Shown here piece after piece: positions 12,526 through 24,430 of a DNA stretch of 64,000 nucleotides. The notes beneath the pieces were generated by a model. That model was not told where the DNA came from. It was given only the letters and a program-made list of their open reading frames with translations, and made no database searches. This DNA comes from Labia minor (Eukaryota; Arthropoda; Insecta; Dermaptera; Spongiphoridae): positions 186,001 to 250,000 of the forward strand of contig OY720350.1 in NCBI GenBank assembly GCA_963082975.1, in the 5' to 3' direction. Made by a program: the position numbers and the translations under genes. How positions within the stretch are numbered: the first letter of the stretch is position 1; every line of letters begins with the position of its first letter.

Positions 12526-12902
12526 ATTAATCTTATTTAGGTAATACTGTGTGGTTATTAATTATAAATTAAAATTAATCCTCAAGTGATTATTATAATT
12601 TTAATTAATATTATTCATATTATTAAAGGTCTTATAATAAAATAATAAATAATTTATAGTTTGTTTGTTTTTTTACTTTATTAATAGGTTGGTAGGTATA
12701 CATATTTTAATGTATAATATAAATGATAATATGATATAATTAGTCTTTAACCTATTTATAATGAAGAGGTGATTTATAGATAATATAATGAAGATGTTGA
12801 AGATATTCATGATAATTAAATCATTTGAATATACATATAACATCATAATAACATTCCTAGTCACACAGACATGAAAAAATTTATAATATTCTATTTTATA
12901 TT

Positions 12903-12948
<46 letters not shown>

Positions 12949-13909
12949 AGAAAAATAATCTAAATAAAATTAGAATCGTATTTAAATTTAATAAAATTAA
13001 AATAATAATAATCAAAATATAATAAATTTTAATTATAATTTTAGTTTAATAAATATATTTTAGTAATATTTAAGATTTTTCTAGTTATATTTAAATTTAA
13101 AAATGAAAAAAGTTAAATTCTCTTATCATTTGTGATTTGTAATCGGATAATTAATCTTTCAACGCACCCCTATTTCTCATATCATGTAATCCACAATCTA
13201 CCCTTTCCCACCCCCTTTACTCACCCCTATAACCCTATAAAACGTGCCTCCTGCCCTCGTATCGTCCTCTACTCTTTCTTATTTTGTTTTTACATTTGGT
13301 TTGATTATAGTACTTAATTATTTGTTGTATTATATTATTATTTAATTTTTGTACTAAAATAAGATTTTCAGTATAGATGAATTTTGAAAATAAAGAATTG
13401 TGGTGGTAGTGAGAAAAAAATAAGAGGATGGATTTGGGGATTTCCAAAACGAGTAAAGGTGATGCAATTAATTTCTATACATGCATTGAAATAATGATTG
13501 TAATTATTTTACCTGACACTCGTCGACGTTGTCTTTGTCGTAGTAATTACTCTCTCTCTCTCTCTCCCTTTCTATAATATATATATATATATATATGATT
13601 TGCACAGACAACGACAGAAGGCGAAAATGCTCTGAGTGTATATATCGAAACGAGACAGAAGGCCGCGCGTAGTAGGCAACGCAGGCGCACCATCCCCCAT
13701 CACATACATACACACACAACAGCATGAGTACCAACGAAACTTGCAACCCACCCTGGGCTATTGATCCCCGCTCCGACCCGCCCGCCTATCGATTCCCCAT
13801 TGAGGAAAAAAAAATGAGCATTAGACTTATTATACACCCGGTAATGAAATGAGCCACTACCAATCACCACCCTGTTAGTAGAGGTCTTTTATACACCAAC
13901 CAATTGCTG

Positions 13910-13947
<38 letters not shown>

Positions 13948-14511
13948 AGGGTGTGAATGGGAGGATGCACGAAAAATCGAAACTTTTCAAAAAGAGTAAA
14001 AGTTGGATACTTTCACTTTTCCACTACGATTCGGATGAAAAGAGAGGCCTGTATTATGATAATTACTCTGATAAATAAAAAAAAAATAAAAAAAATCTCT
14101 TGATTATATAGTCCCTTTTTCAAAGAACAGATTAGTAATGAGAGATAATCCTTTATTTAACTTTCTACGTCTACGATTGTGATTAAAAGAAAGTGAGTAT
14201 TTGTGTGAATAATAATATAATTTAAAAAAAAAAAAAAAAAAAATTACAAATAATATATATATATATATATATTTACAATACATATTATTATTAATCCATT
14301 GATCAAGAGAAAATAATTAAATTATGTAGATCTTATATTAGAATAATTATTACAAACAAATTTATTATAAAAATATTAATTATATTAATTTTTTTTTTTT
14401 ACATCTCTCCTCTTCTGTTATTAATTATTTCCAAACCTAAATAGTTATTTAGCATAACTAAGTTATCATTCATACCTAATTAATGAGCAAATTCTAATAA
14501 TTAATTATTAC
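12526..14511. other. AT-rich DNA with simple repeats
   Basis: It contains a compound (AT)n(AG)n tract at 12901-12950, a (CT)n(AT)n tract at about 13550-13595 and (GATA)n at 13911-13947. The region 13610-13800 is less AT-rich (CGACGACAAAG- and CGACCCGCCCG-like sequence), but no coding pattern was found. The minus-strand open frame at 13504-13746 is largely microsatellite. Confidence 0.4.
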
Positions 14512-14681
14512 AGATTTATTTGCTGTAAGCTCTTCCCGTTGTTGGAGAAGATCTACATATCTAGGTGTGTGAAATTGCAGTCCAGTTTGGTCGAAAAAAC
14601 TGTTTGGCTGAAAGCCAGATCTTCCAATGTTGATCATTGCATGATTAATAGTTTTTAAACAATAACTCTGCCATTTTTTCA
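14512..14681 (-). CDS. Candidate internal exon of an unidentified gene
   Basis: A minus-strand segment lies between a TTATTTAG acceptor and a TCT/GTAATA donor. It is 170 bp, which would be phase 1 in and phase 0 out. The encoded peptide starts VKKWQSYCLKTINHA and includes GRSGFQPNSFFDQTG and RYVDLLQQREEL. Its amino acid mix is balanced and unlike the surrounding AT-rich noise, which is why I think it is real. No partner exons were found on this strand nearby and the family is not recognised. It could also be a fragment captured by a mobile element. Confidence 0.4.
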
Positions 14682-14689
14682 CTAAATAA

Positions 14690-14812
14690 CAGATTTAATT
14701 CCTTCAATCATTTCAAGAGTTTTTATTGTTCTAACTCAATTGGCAACACTTTCCTCTATCCAGTTATCTTCTTCCAATTTTTTCTCTCTCTCTCTCTCTC
14801 CTAATACCCTTA

Positions 14813-14859
<47 letters not shown>

Positions 14860-14937
14860 AATTTAATTGTCATTTCTCTTAGTCTATCCATTCAAATTCA
14901 TCCATTGTGTTCTATCTATGACTCTTAACTATCTATC

Positions 14938-14980
<43 letters not shown>

Positions 14981-15344
14981 TATAGATATGTTGGTTTTCA
15001 AAATGAAAATCTATCCTGAAATCAATATTTATGCTTCAAAATCAGTTGAAAAAAAATTAATCTGCTTTACCTAATTCTTGATTTAATTTTCCACCAATTT
15101 GTCTAATCACATAATACAGTACTAAATTAAATAAAATTAGTGATAGTGCTTATTAAGTATTTATGTTACAAATCCAGTCCCAACTTCGATCGATTGAAAT
15201 CAGGTCTTATTGGTCCTGGGAGAGGCACGGCCTTTATCTGTACAATAAAAGCTTAAATAAACCGGGGATCGTTGATTTCCGATCAAACTGCAATTTAAGA
15301 GATAAATGAATAAAAAATATATTATATATTTATGTATTATTGAG
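14690..15344. other. Microsatellite-rich DNA
   Basis: It contains (TC)n at about 14783-14801, (TCTA)n at about 14812-14860 and (TA)n at about 14940-14980. The plus-strand open frame at 14740-14928 is built from these repeats and is not a gene. The segment at 15000-15060 resembles the inverted form of 6230-6290. Confidence 0.4.
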
Positions 15345-15660
15345 GAGCACAAGTTCATTAATTTTAATCAGATTGATGCAAATGTGTAACATTTAATAAT
15401 TGTAATAAATAATTAAAGAATTGTGTATCAATATTTTTTAAAGGGTAGAGCGAGAGCTCGGTGTCCTAGGTATTAATATTACCAGCCAAATCCAATAATA
15501 ATGAATCATTTTTTTTAACTTAAGTACCGAGCCGAGGCTCGGGGTCCCGGTACTTTTAATTTATAATTTATAATTAATTAAATTTAATTTAAATATAATA
15601 TACCTATGTGTTAATTAATCCAATTCAATTTTGCGAGATAGTCGAGCGGAGACACTTCAG
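15345..15660 (-). repeat. Repeat family C, copy 2 (fullest)
   Basis: It is inverted relative to 7284 and carries both GC-rich palindromic blocks at about 15440-15560, then an AT-rich arm ending near GATAGTCGAGCGGAGACACT. The AT-rich arm and terminal motif recur at about 29038-29195 and 61672-61805, which defines the full element as at least 300 bp. Confidence 0.6.
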
Positions 15661-16299
15661 CTTATTTGCTTAAAAGTTTTGGTAGTTGAAAACAACAAAC
15701 AGTAATTTGAGAAGGTATTCCTAAAGAAGAAGAGGAATTAAAACAAGAAGAAACCTAAGGACAAGTAAAAATAAACCGAAATCATCAAATCTGGAAGGAA
15801 AGACAGTTGTTGCTATTCAGGAACATATTAAAAAAAAAAGATATTCCTACTATTAATATGTAAGGAGTAGATAATATACAATAATAACAAATAGTTCATT
15901 TATTTTTAATTCATATACAAAGTATATTTATGCTGAAGTTACGAAAATTCTTCTATGATAATTAAAACTGATAACAAAATATTAAAATATTTAAATTTAA
16001 ATCAAAATGTATCGTTTTAGAAAGAGAGGAAGCAATAAGTATGAAGAGGGAGGGAAAGAGCGATAGATATAGTTTGTCTCACATGGAATGGCAATACATT
16101 CCCTCTCTCTTTCTCTCTGGTTTCACGCACCGATTAACATATTAACAGCCACCAGTAATTGAGAAGGAAGCCGGTGGTGCATGAACCAATGTTAGTGTGG
16201 GATGTTAGAAATGGGTGGAGTGGAAAAACAAGAATGAGAAGGACATGGCCTTAGGCTTATATTCCCCAGGCATCACTCACTTCATGGGGTTTATGTGTT

Positions 16300-16435
16300 T
16301 ATATCTTATATATATATATATATATGTGGGTGTGTGTGTGTTTGTAGTCCCATTCATTTAACAACATTACCACCACCACCACCACCACCACCACCACCAC
16401 CACCACCTCCACCACCACCTCCACCTTCCCATTCC
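16300..16435. repeat. Microsatellites: (TA)n, (TG)n and (CAC)n
   Basis: (TA)n at about 16306-16326 is followed by a short TG run and a (CAC)n-type tract at 16369-16428. The last produces a polyproline open frame that should not be called a gene. Confidence 0.8.
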
Positions 16436-16794
16436 CAACCACTGAAGAGGATCAAACTATATAAACCTATAAAGACAGATTCTCCAATTATCTGTCATTT
16501 ATAAGTAAATTAGAAGTAAATTATAGGTATCTGGAACACCAAGCTACCGCTCAACTCTTTAACACAATTATCTTTATACAATTTAATATAATTATTAAAT
16601 GAGTTTTCTAAAAATGACACATCAAAAATTTCCTAAAATGGTCCAAATTAATTAAATAACTCGATTTCCATTTCAAGACAAAAAATATGGATATTCAAAT
16701 TTACTTGATAAAATACTTGATGCTATATTATAATTATTATACTCGTAGATGGCTTCGGCTTTATATTTTTCAAAGTAGCATAGCTTATATATAG

Positions 16795-17425
16795 CTAAAA
16801 TATGAAAATGTAGAAAAATTGAAATACTTAGGTTCTGTAATAACGAAAGATAATAATATTCGAGAAGAGTTTAAAGCGAGGTTACAATCGGGATACACCT
16901 GTTATCATGCAATAAAGGGGCTTATCGCGTCAAAATTATTATCAAAGGGAATAAAAATTAAAATATATAAACAATTATTTTACCGGTTGTATTATAGGCG
17001 TGTAAGGCATGGTCTATGACCTTAGGTGACGAGAGTAGATTTAGAGTATTTGAGAATAGGATTCTGCGAAGCATTCATTTATGTGCCAAAGAAAGATGAG
17101 GTCACTGGGGAATGTGGCGTAGACTGCATAACGAGGAATTGCATGACCTCTATGCATCTCCAGAAGATATAGTTAAAATTATAAAATCGTGGGCAGGACA
17201 CGTGGCTAGAATGGGGGAGGAAAGAATGGCGGAAAAATATATTTGGGGTGGGGGGGGGAGACCGAGTGGGAAAGACCAAGGACGCGGTGGGTGGATAATG
17301 TAGGAAGGGACATGAGAGAGATGGGAGAGGATTGTGGCTCAGAGAGAATAGGGACACTTGGAGAAGTGGGCTTGCTGCGGCCAAGAACTTTCGAGTTCCG
17401 TAGAGCCACAGAGATAGATAGATCG
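16795..17425 (+). repeat. LINE fragment, RT C-terminal region (copy 4)
   Basis: Broken frames read KYLGSVITKDNNIREEFKAR, then SKLLSKGIKIKIYKQLF, and further on IIKSWAGHVARMGEERMAEK with a GRPSGK-like block. This is the conserved tail downstream of the reverse transcriptase in many arthropod LINEs, where LGS, YGWEAW-like and GHVARM blocks occur in this order. It is interrupted several times. The minus-strand open frames at 17079-17432 are shadows. Confidence 0.8.
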
Positions 17426-17429
17426 ACCA

Positions 17430-17880
17430 CAAAGATTACTTGTGCTAATAAGAAAAATTCTGCACCTTTCCAATCATGTCCGACAATGAATGTACTTATA
17501 AATAATAATTATGACTAATAGATTTTCTTTCTATGATTTTATATTGATAAAAAAAGATTTTAAAATCGAATCTCGCTAATAGCGTTCCATATTTCTTCTG
17601 TACATCAATTATTATGACTGACAAGTTTAAATGAAATCATTTAAATAAATTAAAAACTTAACTGTAATTTTTATACTCGAATTATTTAAACTTGGCAAAT
17701 ACAAATAATATATATAATTGTTGTATTATATTATATTTATTTAATAAAATACTTGTACTAATGTGGTTTATTAATGTATAATGTTTTCAAACTTTTAATA
17801 CATTTTTACTATCTCGCCAGATGATGAAAATTTTCGATGTCGAAATTTTGATGTTTTTATACGTTTTGAAGGTCACTGAG
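17430..17880 (+). repeat. Diverged LINE 5' segment
   Basis: It contains a diverged version of the ATCAAATCTCGCTAA and CTGTACA blocks found near 20735-20770 in the LINE 5' part. The match is partial, so this is a tentative old copy. Confidence 0.35.
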
Positions 17881-18414
17881 TCATTTTAACAAATTGTAAT
17901 CCCTTTCGTCTTGTATATTTTGCAAATTGTAATATTCAATAGGTAATTTACTTTAACTATATGTCCTTTATTAAAAATAAATAATTAAATTAATAATTAG
18001 ATAAAATATATATAGTATGTGGTTGTTTGTTGATGATGATGTTTATTTTAAATTTTCCTTATGAAAAATTTGAAATAATGATATGATTTAATGATCTTTA
18101 ATCTCTCTCTTTCTCTCTATTCTCATTTAATTTTTATTTTTTCATTTTTTTATTTTTTTTTTTATTTATCTTATATATAAATATCTCAATCAACCACAAA
18201 TGTCATTAACTAGACAAACAGTTAGTTATAGGGAGAAAGAGAGAGAGAGAGAGAGAGAGAGATACTAACTTATTTTATGTGTAACTTAGTGTGGTGATAG
18301 GGTAAGGAGGAGATGGAGTGGGAGATTCAATTTATTTTTAAATCAACCAGACAAAAGAGGAAAGAAAATAGAGAATATAAAATCAAACTGAAATTGGGAA
18401 TGATTTTATATGCT

Positions 18415-18446
<32 letters not shown>

Positions 18447-19075
18447 ATCCATTCCCTTTTCATCCTCATTTACTCATTCCTACACTTTCTATGTGCTTTT
18501 CAATGGCACCCCTCTAAACTTACAGGGTGATTGAAAATCTTTGCATCATAACAATATTAAATTTATATATTATTTCATTTATTAATTATGAAAATTTTTA
18601 GTTTCATTTATAATGACTTACAATTAGCGTTACTTTACAGTGTAAAAAATATATTAAACACACTAATTTTCATAGCTTTTTGTATATTAGTGGAATTTAA
18701 TTTCGGACAACACTAAATCTATCCTATTATGTACTTAATGGCTGTTTAGTTTATTCAAAATATTTTATATTTTATATTTTTTTTTTCTAGTTAAGAAACA
18801 AATTATAAATCCAACATTTTTTATTAATATAATTTATTTATTTACTTATTTAAGCCTTTTTGAATGAAGCATTTTAATATTTACATATAAAATAAATAAA
18901 AATAACAATTATTTAATTATTTATCAGGCCCGTTTTGGGCATAGGCCTCTCCCATTTCTTTCCAAATTACTCTTCTTTAGACAGTTTTTCATTCATAATA
19001 CTTTAATAATATTATAAATCTTATAAATAAACATCAAGGAAAAAGAAAATATTCCCATGGTTTAATCGTTTAATG
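17881..19075. other. AT-rich DNA with (GA)n and (TC)n tracts
   Basis: (GA)n lies at about 18236-18262 and (TC)n at about 18415-18442. A short GC-richer piece at 18925-18965 (GGCCCGTTTTGGGCATAGGC) resembles a retroelement remnant. No gene is supported. Confidence 0.4.
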
Positions 19076-19248
19076 CAGGGGTTATCAACATTTCAGGCTT
19101 TTTTTTAGAACCATTTTGAATAAAATTGAAAAAATATCGGAAATGTTCAAAAAGTTTTTTTTACAACAGTTTTCGGGCACTTGATATGCTCGCGCCCCCC
19201 TTAGAATGTGCTCACGCTCCCCCCCCCCCCCCAGGTTGAGAACTGCTG
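19076..19248. mobile_element. hAT-like MITE 2, 173 bp
   Basis: Imperfect inverted ends CAGGGGTTATCAAC and GGTTGAGAACTGCTG are flanked by a perfect 8-bp duplication GTTTAATG (19068-19075 and 19249-19256). The interior has a poly-C run at 19220-19232 and no coding capacity. The terminal sequence resembles the common CAGNGGTTCTCAAC hAT terminus. Confidence 0.85.
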
Positions 19249-19256
19249 GTTTAATG

Positions 19257-19979
19257 GGAATAATTCATTGCATTATAAATTGATAAATAAATCTTAATAC
19301 GAGCTCAAATGTTTTTTATAAGTAAAAGAAGGCGTTTGATATGGCATGGCTAATTTAAATACACATTGTATCGAATCTTAATGATGATAAAATTTATATA
19401 CTTACATATATATAAGATAGAAAAAGAAATAAAAGATAATTGATTTTTCATTTTACATAACAAAATAGTAGTGTAATATAAATATAATATGTATGGTACA
19501 TATAGATGTGGAATGATTTTTAAACCTCCTGTAGATAGAGAAAGCTCCCCTAAAATGGTATATACATGTACATATGTATATACGCGTAGATGGTTGGATA
19601 TCCCTCATCTTCTTCTGTATTTATAAAAGCAAATAAGTATCTTATCAAAGCAAAAAAAAAAAAGTGGGTGTGTGGGAATGGGGATATAATAGAAATGCTT
19701 AAAAATAATAAATATGCAACAGTATTTTTATATCATTGCAAATATGTTGTTAAACATCAAAATAAGTTTTTACGTATATCTTTTATATTATATCTACCTG
19801 TACATCTATAATATATCATTAACAAATAATAATGGTTTTAATCATCATAATTATTTGTTTATACCTAAACCAATCTAATTATTATTATTATATAATATAC
19901 ATTTTTATAGTAATTTATTATTTTATTATTATTATAAAACGATCACTAGATCAGGTCTATCTGTCAGTTAGCCCAAATA
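19257..19979. other. AT-rich DNA, nothing recognised
   Basis: No repeat match to the rest of the window and no coding pattern was found. The open frame at 19590-19811 is low-complexity. Confidence 0.4.
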
Positions 19980-20600
19980 AATAAGTTGACCTGTGGCCAG
20001 GTCCGAACCGACCGACGGTTTGAAGTAAATTAATTTCCAGCTACAGAAACAATTTCAAATAATTTTCATATATCTATTAATGTAATAAAAAACATATAGG
20101 CATATAACATAAATATTTTTAATTTTATTTTATTTATAATATACATGTAAGACCAGGCTGTGACGTCATGAATGGCTGGATCTCGTCATATAATTTTAAA
20201 TCAAGAAAAAACTAATAAATATGATTTTTCTCGAGGATAAAACCAATACAAAGAGCATGATTCGTGGTGATATATAAAAAAATCTCCTCATGTGAAATTT
20301 GGTGTGAAAATAACCCTTCCCTTTCTATCGTCGATCGCTAATACTACCACTTCCGGTTTCCGGATTTGCACCAAAAGTTGATCCATTCATCATACTGATG
20401 CATTAAGTAAATATACCAAATTTCATCAAAATCCGTTCAGCCGTTCAGGCTGTACACATCTATACGGACGGACGGACAGATATCATGCTAAAAATACTTT
20501 TTTCTGTTAAGAAAATGCATGATTCGTGGAGATATGTAAAAATCTCCACATGTGAAATTTGGTGTGAAAACAATACCTCCCTTACTATCGTCGGTCGGTA
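19980..20600 (+). repeat. Repeat family A, copy 4
   Basis: A near full-length copy starts AAGTTGACCTGTGGCCAGG and ends ATCGTCGGTCGGTAAAA. It abuts the start of the composite repeat (AACGGAGTGTTAAGAAATTA), whose intact form reads straight through a T-tract at 40801. Family A therefore appears to have inserted there. Confidence 0.8.
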
Positions 20601-20639
20601 AAAAACGGAGTGTTAAGAAATTAAGATGCCTTATGCAAC

Positions 20640-21628
20640 ATGGATGGGTAAATGAATTGGGCTGGAAGAAGAGGAAATTTATAATTTTCTTCTAATACGG
20701 ATTTAGGACACACAAATCGGACAACATTATATCAAATCTCGCTAAGAACATTCAATATTTCTGTACACAAATTATTCAGAGTATTGGCAAAGCGTATCAC
20801 TCACAATCAGTTTGAATTGAAATTTATATAAATTAACAAAGTGAAAATTTTTATTTGTTTAAATTTTTTTACAATGAATCAAAAAAAATTAAATATATAG
20901 ATCACATGATTAATAGAATCAAGAATCTTGAGAGAAAATAAGTACATATTGGATGGAGGTCGGACATGACAGAAACTGTAAGCGAATTCTTCATGTGTTG
21001 GGACTAATAATTTTCAACTCCCCTAGCACCACAGAATTAGATAAGTTTCTTTTAAGGGAAGAAATTAACTATGATCTAAAAAAATTAATAAATGAACTTA
21101 ATAATAACAAAACAAATAAATCAATTAATTTAAATTAATACTATTAATGAATGTATATATTGATAATTTATCTATAGTTTTATACCCATAATTTTTATAA
21201 ATTTTCCCAAGTCTCTAAAGTTGCATTTTCTCAAATTTCATTATAATTAAAAATCAAACATTGAAAATAAAATATCAAAATGTAATGTTCAAGAAATATT
21301 ATACTCTATTTCACTATTAAAACATATACAATACTTACGAACTATAGGCGGAGGAAATATTAGGAGATATGATTGGGGGTTCAAGCCAAATCGGTCAACA
21401 TTAATTAAGATATTTTCATTATGACAGATATTAGAAAAAAACCGCGAATTCAATATTTCTGTTCATTAATTATTTGTAGACTTTAGTAAAACATACGCAT
21501 GACTCAATACATCCGGATTAACTTTTTCAAATTTTGATCTTCAAATTTGTCTTGGAGGTAGTAAAAAAAAGAGTAAGATGCGGAAATCAATTGTAAAATA
21601 TTAGGTTATCCAGACGACTTAAATAATA
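20640..21628 (+). repeat. LINE copy 5, 5' part, up to the mariner insertion
   Basis: It is collinear with the inverted copy at 34740-35890. Translation near 21583-21628 gives KILGYPDDLN, matching CYSDDLNIIGDS in the inverted copy, so the catalytic YxDD of the reverse transcriptase lies here. The frame then runs into the mariner. The rest of this part is degraded. Confidence 0.75.
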
Positions 21629-22908
21629 GGTTGGGGAAAAAGAAATCCATTATTTTTACGTGAACTTCAAGACTTTATTTAACATGTTTTGCATTGTCCA
21701 ATTTAGGTCAAATATGCACCATTTTGTTCTATAATTTGTTGCCATTTTAATGGTAGCTTCATTATGCTTCTCTCATAAAAGTCTTGGTCCTTATTAGCGA
21801 AAAACTCCAGCAATTGATTTTCACACTCTTCCCTTGATGCCAATTTCTTATCACTAAAAAAGTTTTGCAATGCAAGAAAAAGATGGTAATCGCTTGGTGC
21901 GAGGTCCGGAATGTATGGTGGATGCATCAAAACTTCCCAACCAAGCTCCCGGAGTTTCTGACGAGTCACTATAGAAGTGTGTGGCCTGGCGTTGTCCTGA
22001 TGGAACACGACACCTCTTCTGTTGGCCCATTCTGGCCGTTTCTGGTCAATTGCTCGCTTCAGACGGTCCAGTTGTTGACAATAGATGTCTGAATTTAATG
22101 TTTGGCCATATGGAAGCAACTCGTAATAAATGATTCCTTTCCAATCCCACCAAACGCAAAGCAGAACCTTCCTGGCCGTTAGTCCCGGTTTGGCCACCGT
22201 CTGAGCTGCTTCACCGCGCTTTGACCACGATCGCTTTCGCATAATGTTGTCGTATGTGACCCATTTCTCATCCCCAGTCACCATCCGTTTAAGTAATGGG
22301 TTGATTTCATTACGTTTGGCCAAGGCTTCGCAGATGGAAATTCGATCGATCATGTTTTTTGGTGTTAATTGGTGTGGCACCCAAACATCAAGCTTTTTTT
22401 TAAACCCAGCTTTGTGCAAATGGTTTAAAACTGTTTTGTGGTCGATCTTTAACTCCTGGGCGATGCTACGACTACTAACATGCCGGTCCACTTCGATGAT
22501 TTCAGTGACTTTGTCGACATTTTCGACGACGGGCCTGCCTGTGCGAGGGGCATCCTTAACGTCAAAAATACCCGAACGGAATCGACGAAACCAAAATTGC
22601 GCGTAATTAGCTGTTACAGTATCGGGACCATAAACACTATTCACATTTTCAGCCGCCTGACTTGCATTTTCGCCCTTATCAAAGAAAAACTGTAAAATGT
22701 ACCGAATTTTCTCTTTGTTGACTTCCATCTTTAACGGCGTGTAACTCAGAACTGAATGGACAAAACAAAAAACTGCAAACGAATTCTTTTAGTGCGAACT
22801 GTTACCTTGACAACGAGCATAAATTTGAAATTGTTTGATCGATAATTTACGAGATATCGATCACTACAGCCATCTACCGAAAAATAATGGATTTCTTTTT
22901 CCCCAACC
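21629..22908 (-). mobile_element. Complete mariner element
   Basis: The 1280-bp element has 29-bp inverted ends starting GGTTGGGGAAAAAGAAATCC, which are identical on both sides by eye, and a TA dinucleotide on each flank. Its transposase is on the minus strand. The matching empty site exists in the LINE copy at about 34930-34955, which confirms the borders. The intact ends and open frame indicate a recent insertion. Confidence 0.95.
21703..22728 (-). CDS. Mariner transposase, intact
   Basis: The 341-residue protein has the full length of a mariner transposase. It catalyses cut-and-paste movement into TA sites in the nucleus by binding the terminal inverted repeats. Residues 1 to about 110 form the paired helix-turn-helix DNA-binding part. 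The linker motif WVPHQL lies at 116-121. The catalytic aspartates are D153 (TGDEKW), D245 (HQDNARPH) and D280 (APSDYHLF), with exactly 34 residues between the last two, the D,D34D signature. The common YSPDLAP motif reads YIPDLAP, a small deviation. The start ATG lies about 150 bp inside the right inverted repeat, as usual. No stop or frameshift is present. Plus-strand open frames across it are shadows. Confidence 0.95.
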   Translation of the reverse strand: MEVNKEKIRYILQFFFDKGENASQAAENVNSVYGPDTVTANYAQFWFRRFRSGIFDVKDAPRTGRPVVENVDKVTEIIEVDRHVSSRSIAQELKIDHKTVLNHLHKAGFKKKLDVWVPHQLTPKNMIDRISICEALAKRNEINPLLKRMVTGDEKWVTYDNIMRKRSWSKRGEAAQTVAKPGLTARKVLLCVWWDWKGIIYYELLPYGQTLNSDIYCQQLDRLKRAIDQKRPEWANRRGVVFHQDNARPHTSIVTRQKLRELGWEVLMHPPYIPDLAPSDYHLFLALQNFFSDKKLASREECENQLLEFFANKDQDFYERSIMKLPLKWQQIIEQNGAYLT

Positions 22909-23850
22909 TAATATAATAGAAGATTCGGCAATTGCAATTACAGATACAGAGGAAAAATTAATGCAGGTAGGAAAAGAGATGATGTTTGAAATTAATAGTG
23001 ATAAGAAAAAATATTTAGTAACAAAGAGGAAGAGTATTAACATACAAAATCTTAATATACAAAATGTAGAATTTGAATATGTAGAAAAATTGAATGTAAT
23101 CACGAAGGATAATAATATTTGAGAAGAATTTAAATCGAGGTTGAAATCGGGAAACGCCTGTTATCATGCAGTAAAGGGGCTTATCTCATCAAAATTATTA
23201 TCAAAAGGAATCAAAATTAAAATATATAAAACAATTATTTTGCCTGTTGTATTATATGGGTGGGAGGCATGGTCTTAGACCCTTAGATTCAGAGTATTTG
23301 AGAATAGGATTCTTCCAAGCATTTATGAGCCAAAGAAAGATGAGGTCACCGGGGAATGGCGGAGACTGCATAACGAGAAATTGCATGACCTCTAAGCATG
23401 TTCAGAGATGGTTAGGGTTATAAACGCGAAAAGGCTGCGATAGGCAGGTCACATGACTAGAATGGGAGAGGAAAAAGATATTGGTGGGGAGACCGATTGG
23501 AAAATGTCCGCTTGGAAGACCAAGGACGCGTAGGAAGGGACGTAAGAGAGATGGGACAAGGGCTCAGGATAGGGACACTTGGAGAAATGTAGTTGTTGCG
23601 ACCAAGGTAGATAGATAGATATAACATATACAATAATAATAATATAATAATATATAATTAATTTACTGATTAAATTAAAATATATATTTTAAATAAGAAC
23701 ACAAAAAGAAATGAATGTTTTATGTAATATACGGATTGAAACAAAATGGATGAAAACCTTTCACTACTTTCAACCACCAAATACTATGTACTACTCGGGG
23801 GTACAGAGGGCGGAGCCCCCGTCTAGGTGTGGAGAGGTCTGACCAGCTAG
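22909..23850 (+). repeat. LINE copy 5, 3' part, after the mariner
   Basis: It resumes the reverse transcriptase at the GDSAIAITDTEEKLMQVGKE block and includes KKKYLVTKRKS, the AIKGLISSKLLSKG-like and WEAWS blocks, and the GRP-rich tail. It then enters the 3' untranslated region, ending with the GC-rich terminal block at about 23795-23835. Frameshifts and stops are present. Confidence 0.8.
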
Positions 23851-24216
23851 ACTATAGTAGACGTATATAGTAGACTCAGTCGATTTGTATTATATTTTTA
23901 CATCATGATACATGTTTCTTGTCCCTTATAACACTTTATTAATAATATATATTATATATTGTTTGTGATGGTATAATTTATACCTTTTCGATAAAGATTT
24001 CGCCTTTTAACTCATATTAACGCCTATTTACTGTCAAAAGAAAAAAGGCCAATCCTAATTAATATACCTAAATAGGGAGATATATATTTATTTACATGTG
24101 TATGGATAAATGTAAAGGTAAAGGTAATAATAAAGATAATAAATGATAAAGGGATAAAGGGAAGTTGAAGGTTGAAGGGGGTGGACTCTTTTGCGTCGGC
24201 GCCTCTCTTACCTTGT

Positions 24217-24430
24217 ATGTCAGTTGTAATAGGGATGCAGTGGCGATCGCATGCGTGCCATTCAGGCTTGGCTGCCTGTCGCCTTTTAATTTTGTTACTT
24301 GTCTATTTTTGTTTCTTATTATTTGGAGCAGCACTATTTAGCAGTATTGAGGGTCCAGAGGAAAGAGCGCGGGTCCAGGAGTTACGAGACATCAGGGCAA
24401 ATTTTTTAGTCTTGCACCCCTGTGTATCTG
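24217..24430 (+). CDS. K2P channel alternative first exon 1a
   Basis: It encodes 71 residues plus one base, ending HPCVS before a GTAAGA donor (phase 1). The start at 24217 is the first ATG of the open frame. A second in-frame ATG follows at 24235. Residues from CRLLILLLVYFCFLLFGAAL form TM1, followed by SSIEGPEERAR and a helix leading to FLVLHPC, as in TWIK cap regions. No downstream exon specific to it occurs before exon 1b, so it should splice to the shared exon at 44534, making an aspartate codon at the junction. It could instead be the orphan first exon of a partly lost paralogue. Confidence 0.8.

Noticed and set aside
13504..13746. Minus-strand open frame of 80 residues
   Set aside because: Much of it is GA/TA microsatellite, and there is no splice context or recognisable family.
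14740..14928. Serine/isoleucine-rich open frame
   Set aside because: It is produced by TC and TCTA microsatellites.
16295..16504. Open frame with a long polyproline run
   Set aside because: It is a direct translation of a (CAC)n microsatellite flanked by TA and TG repeats.
22244..22695. Plus-strand open frames of 120 and 71 residues
   Set aside because: They are antisense to the intact mariner transposase.
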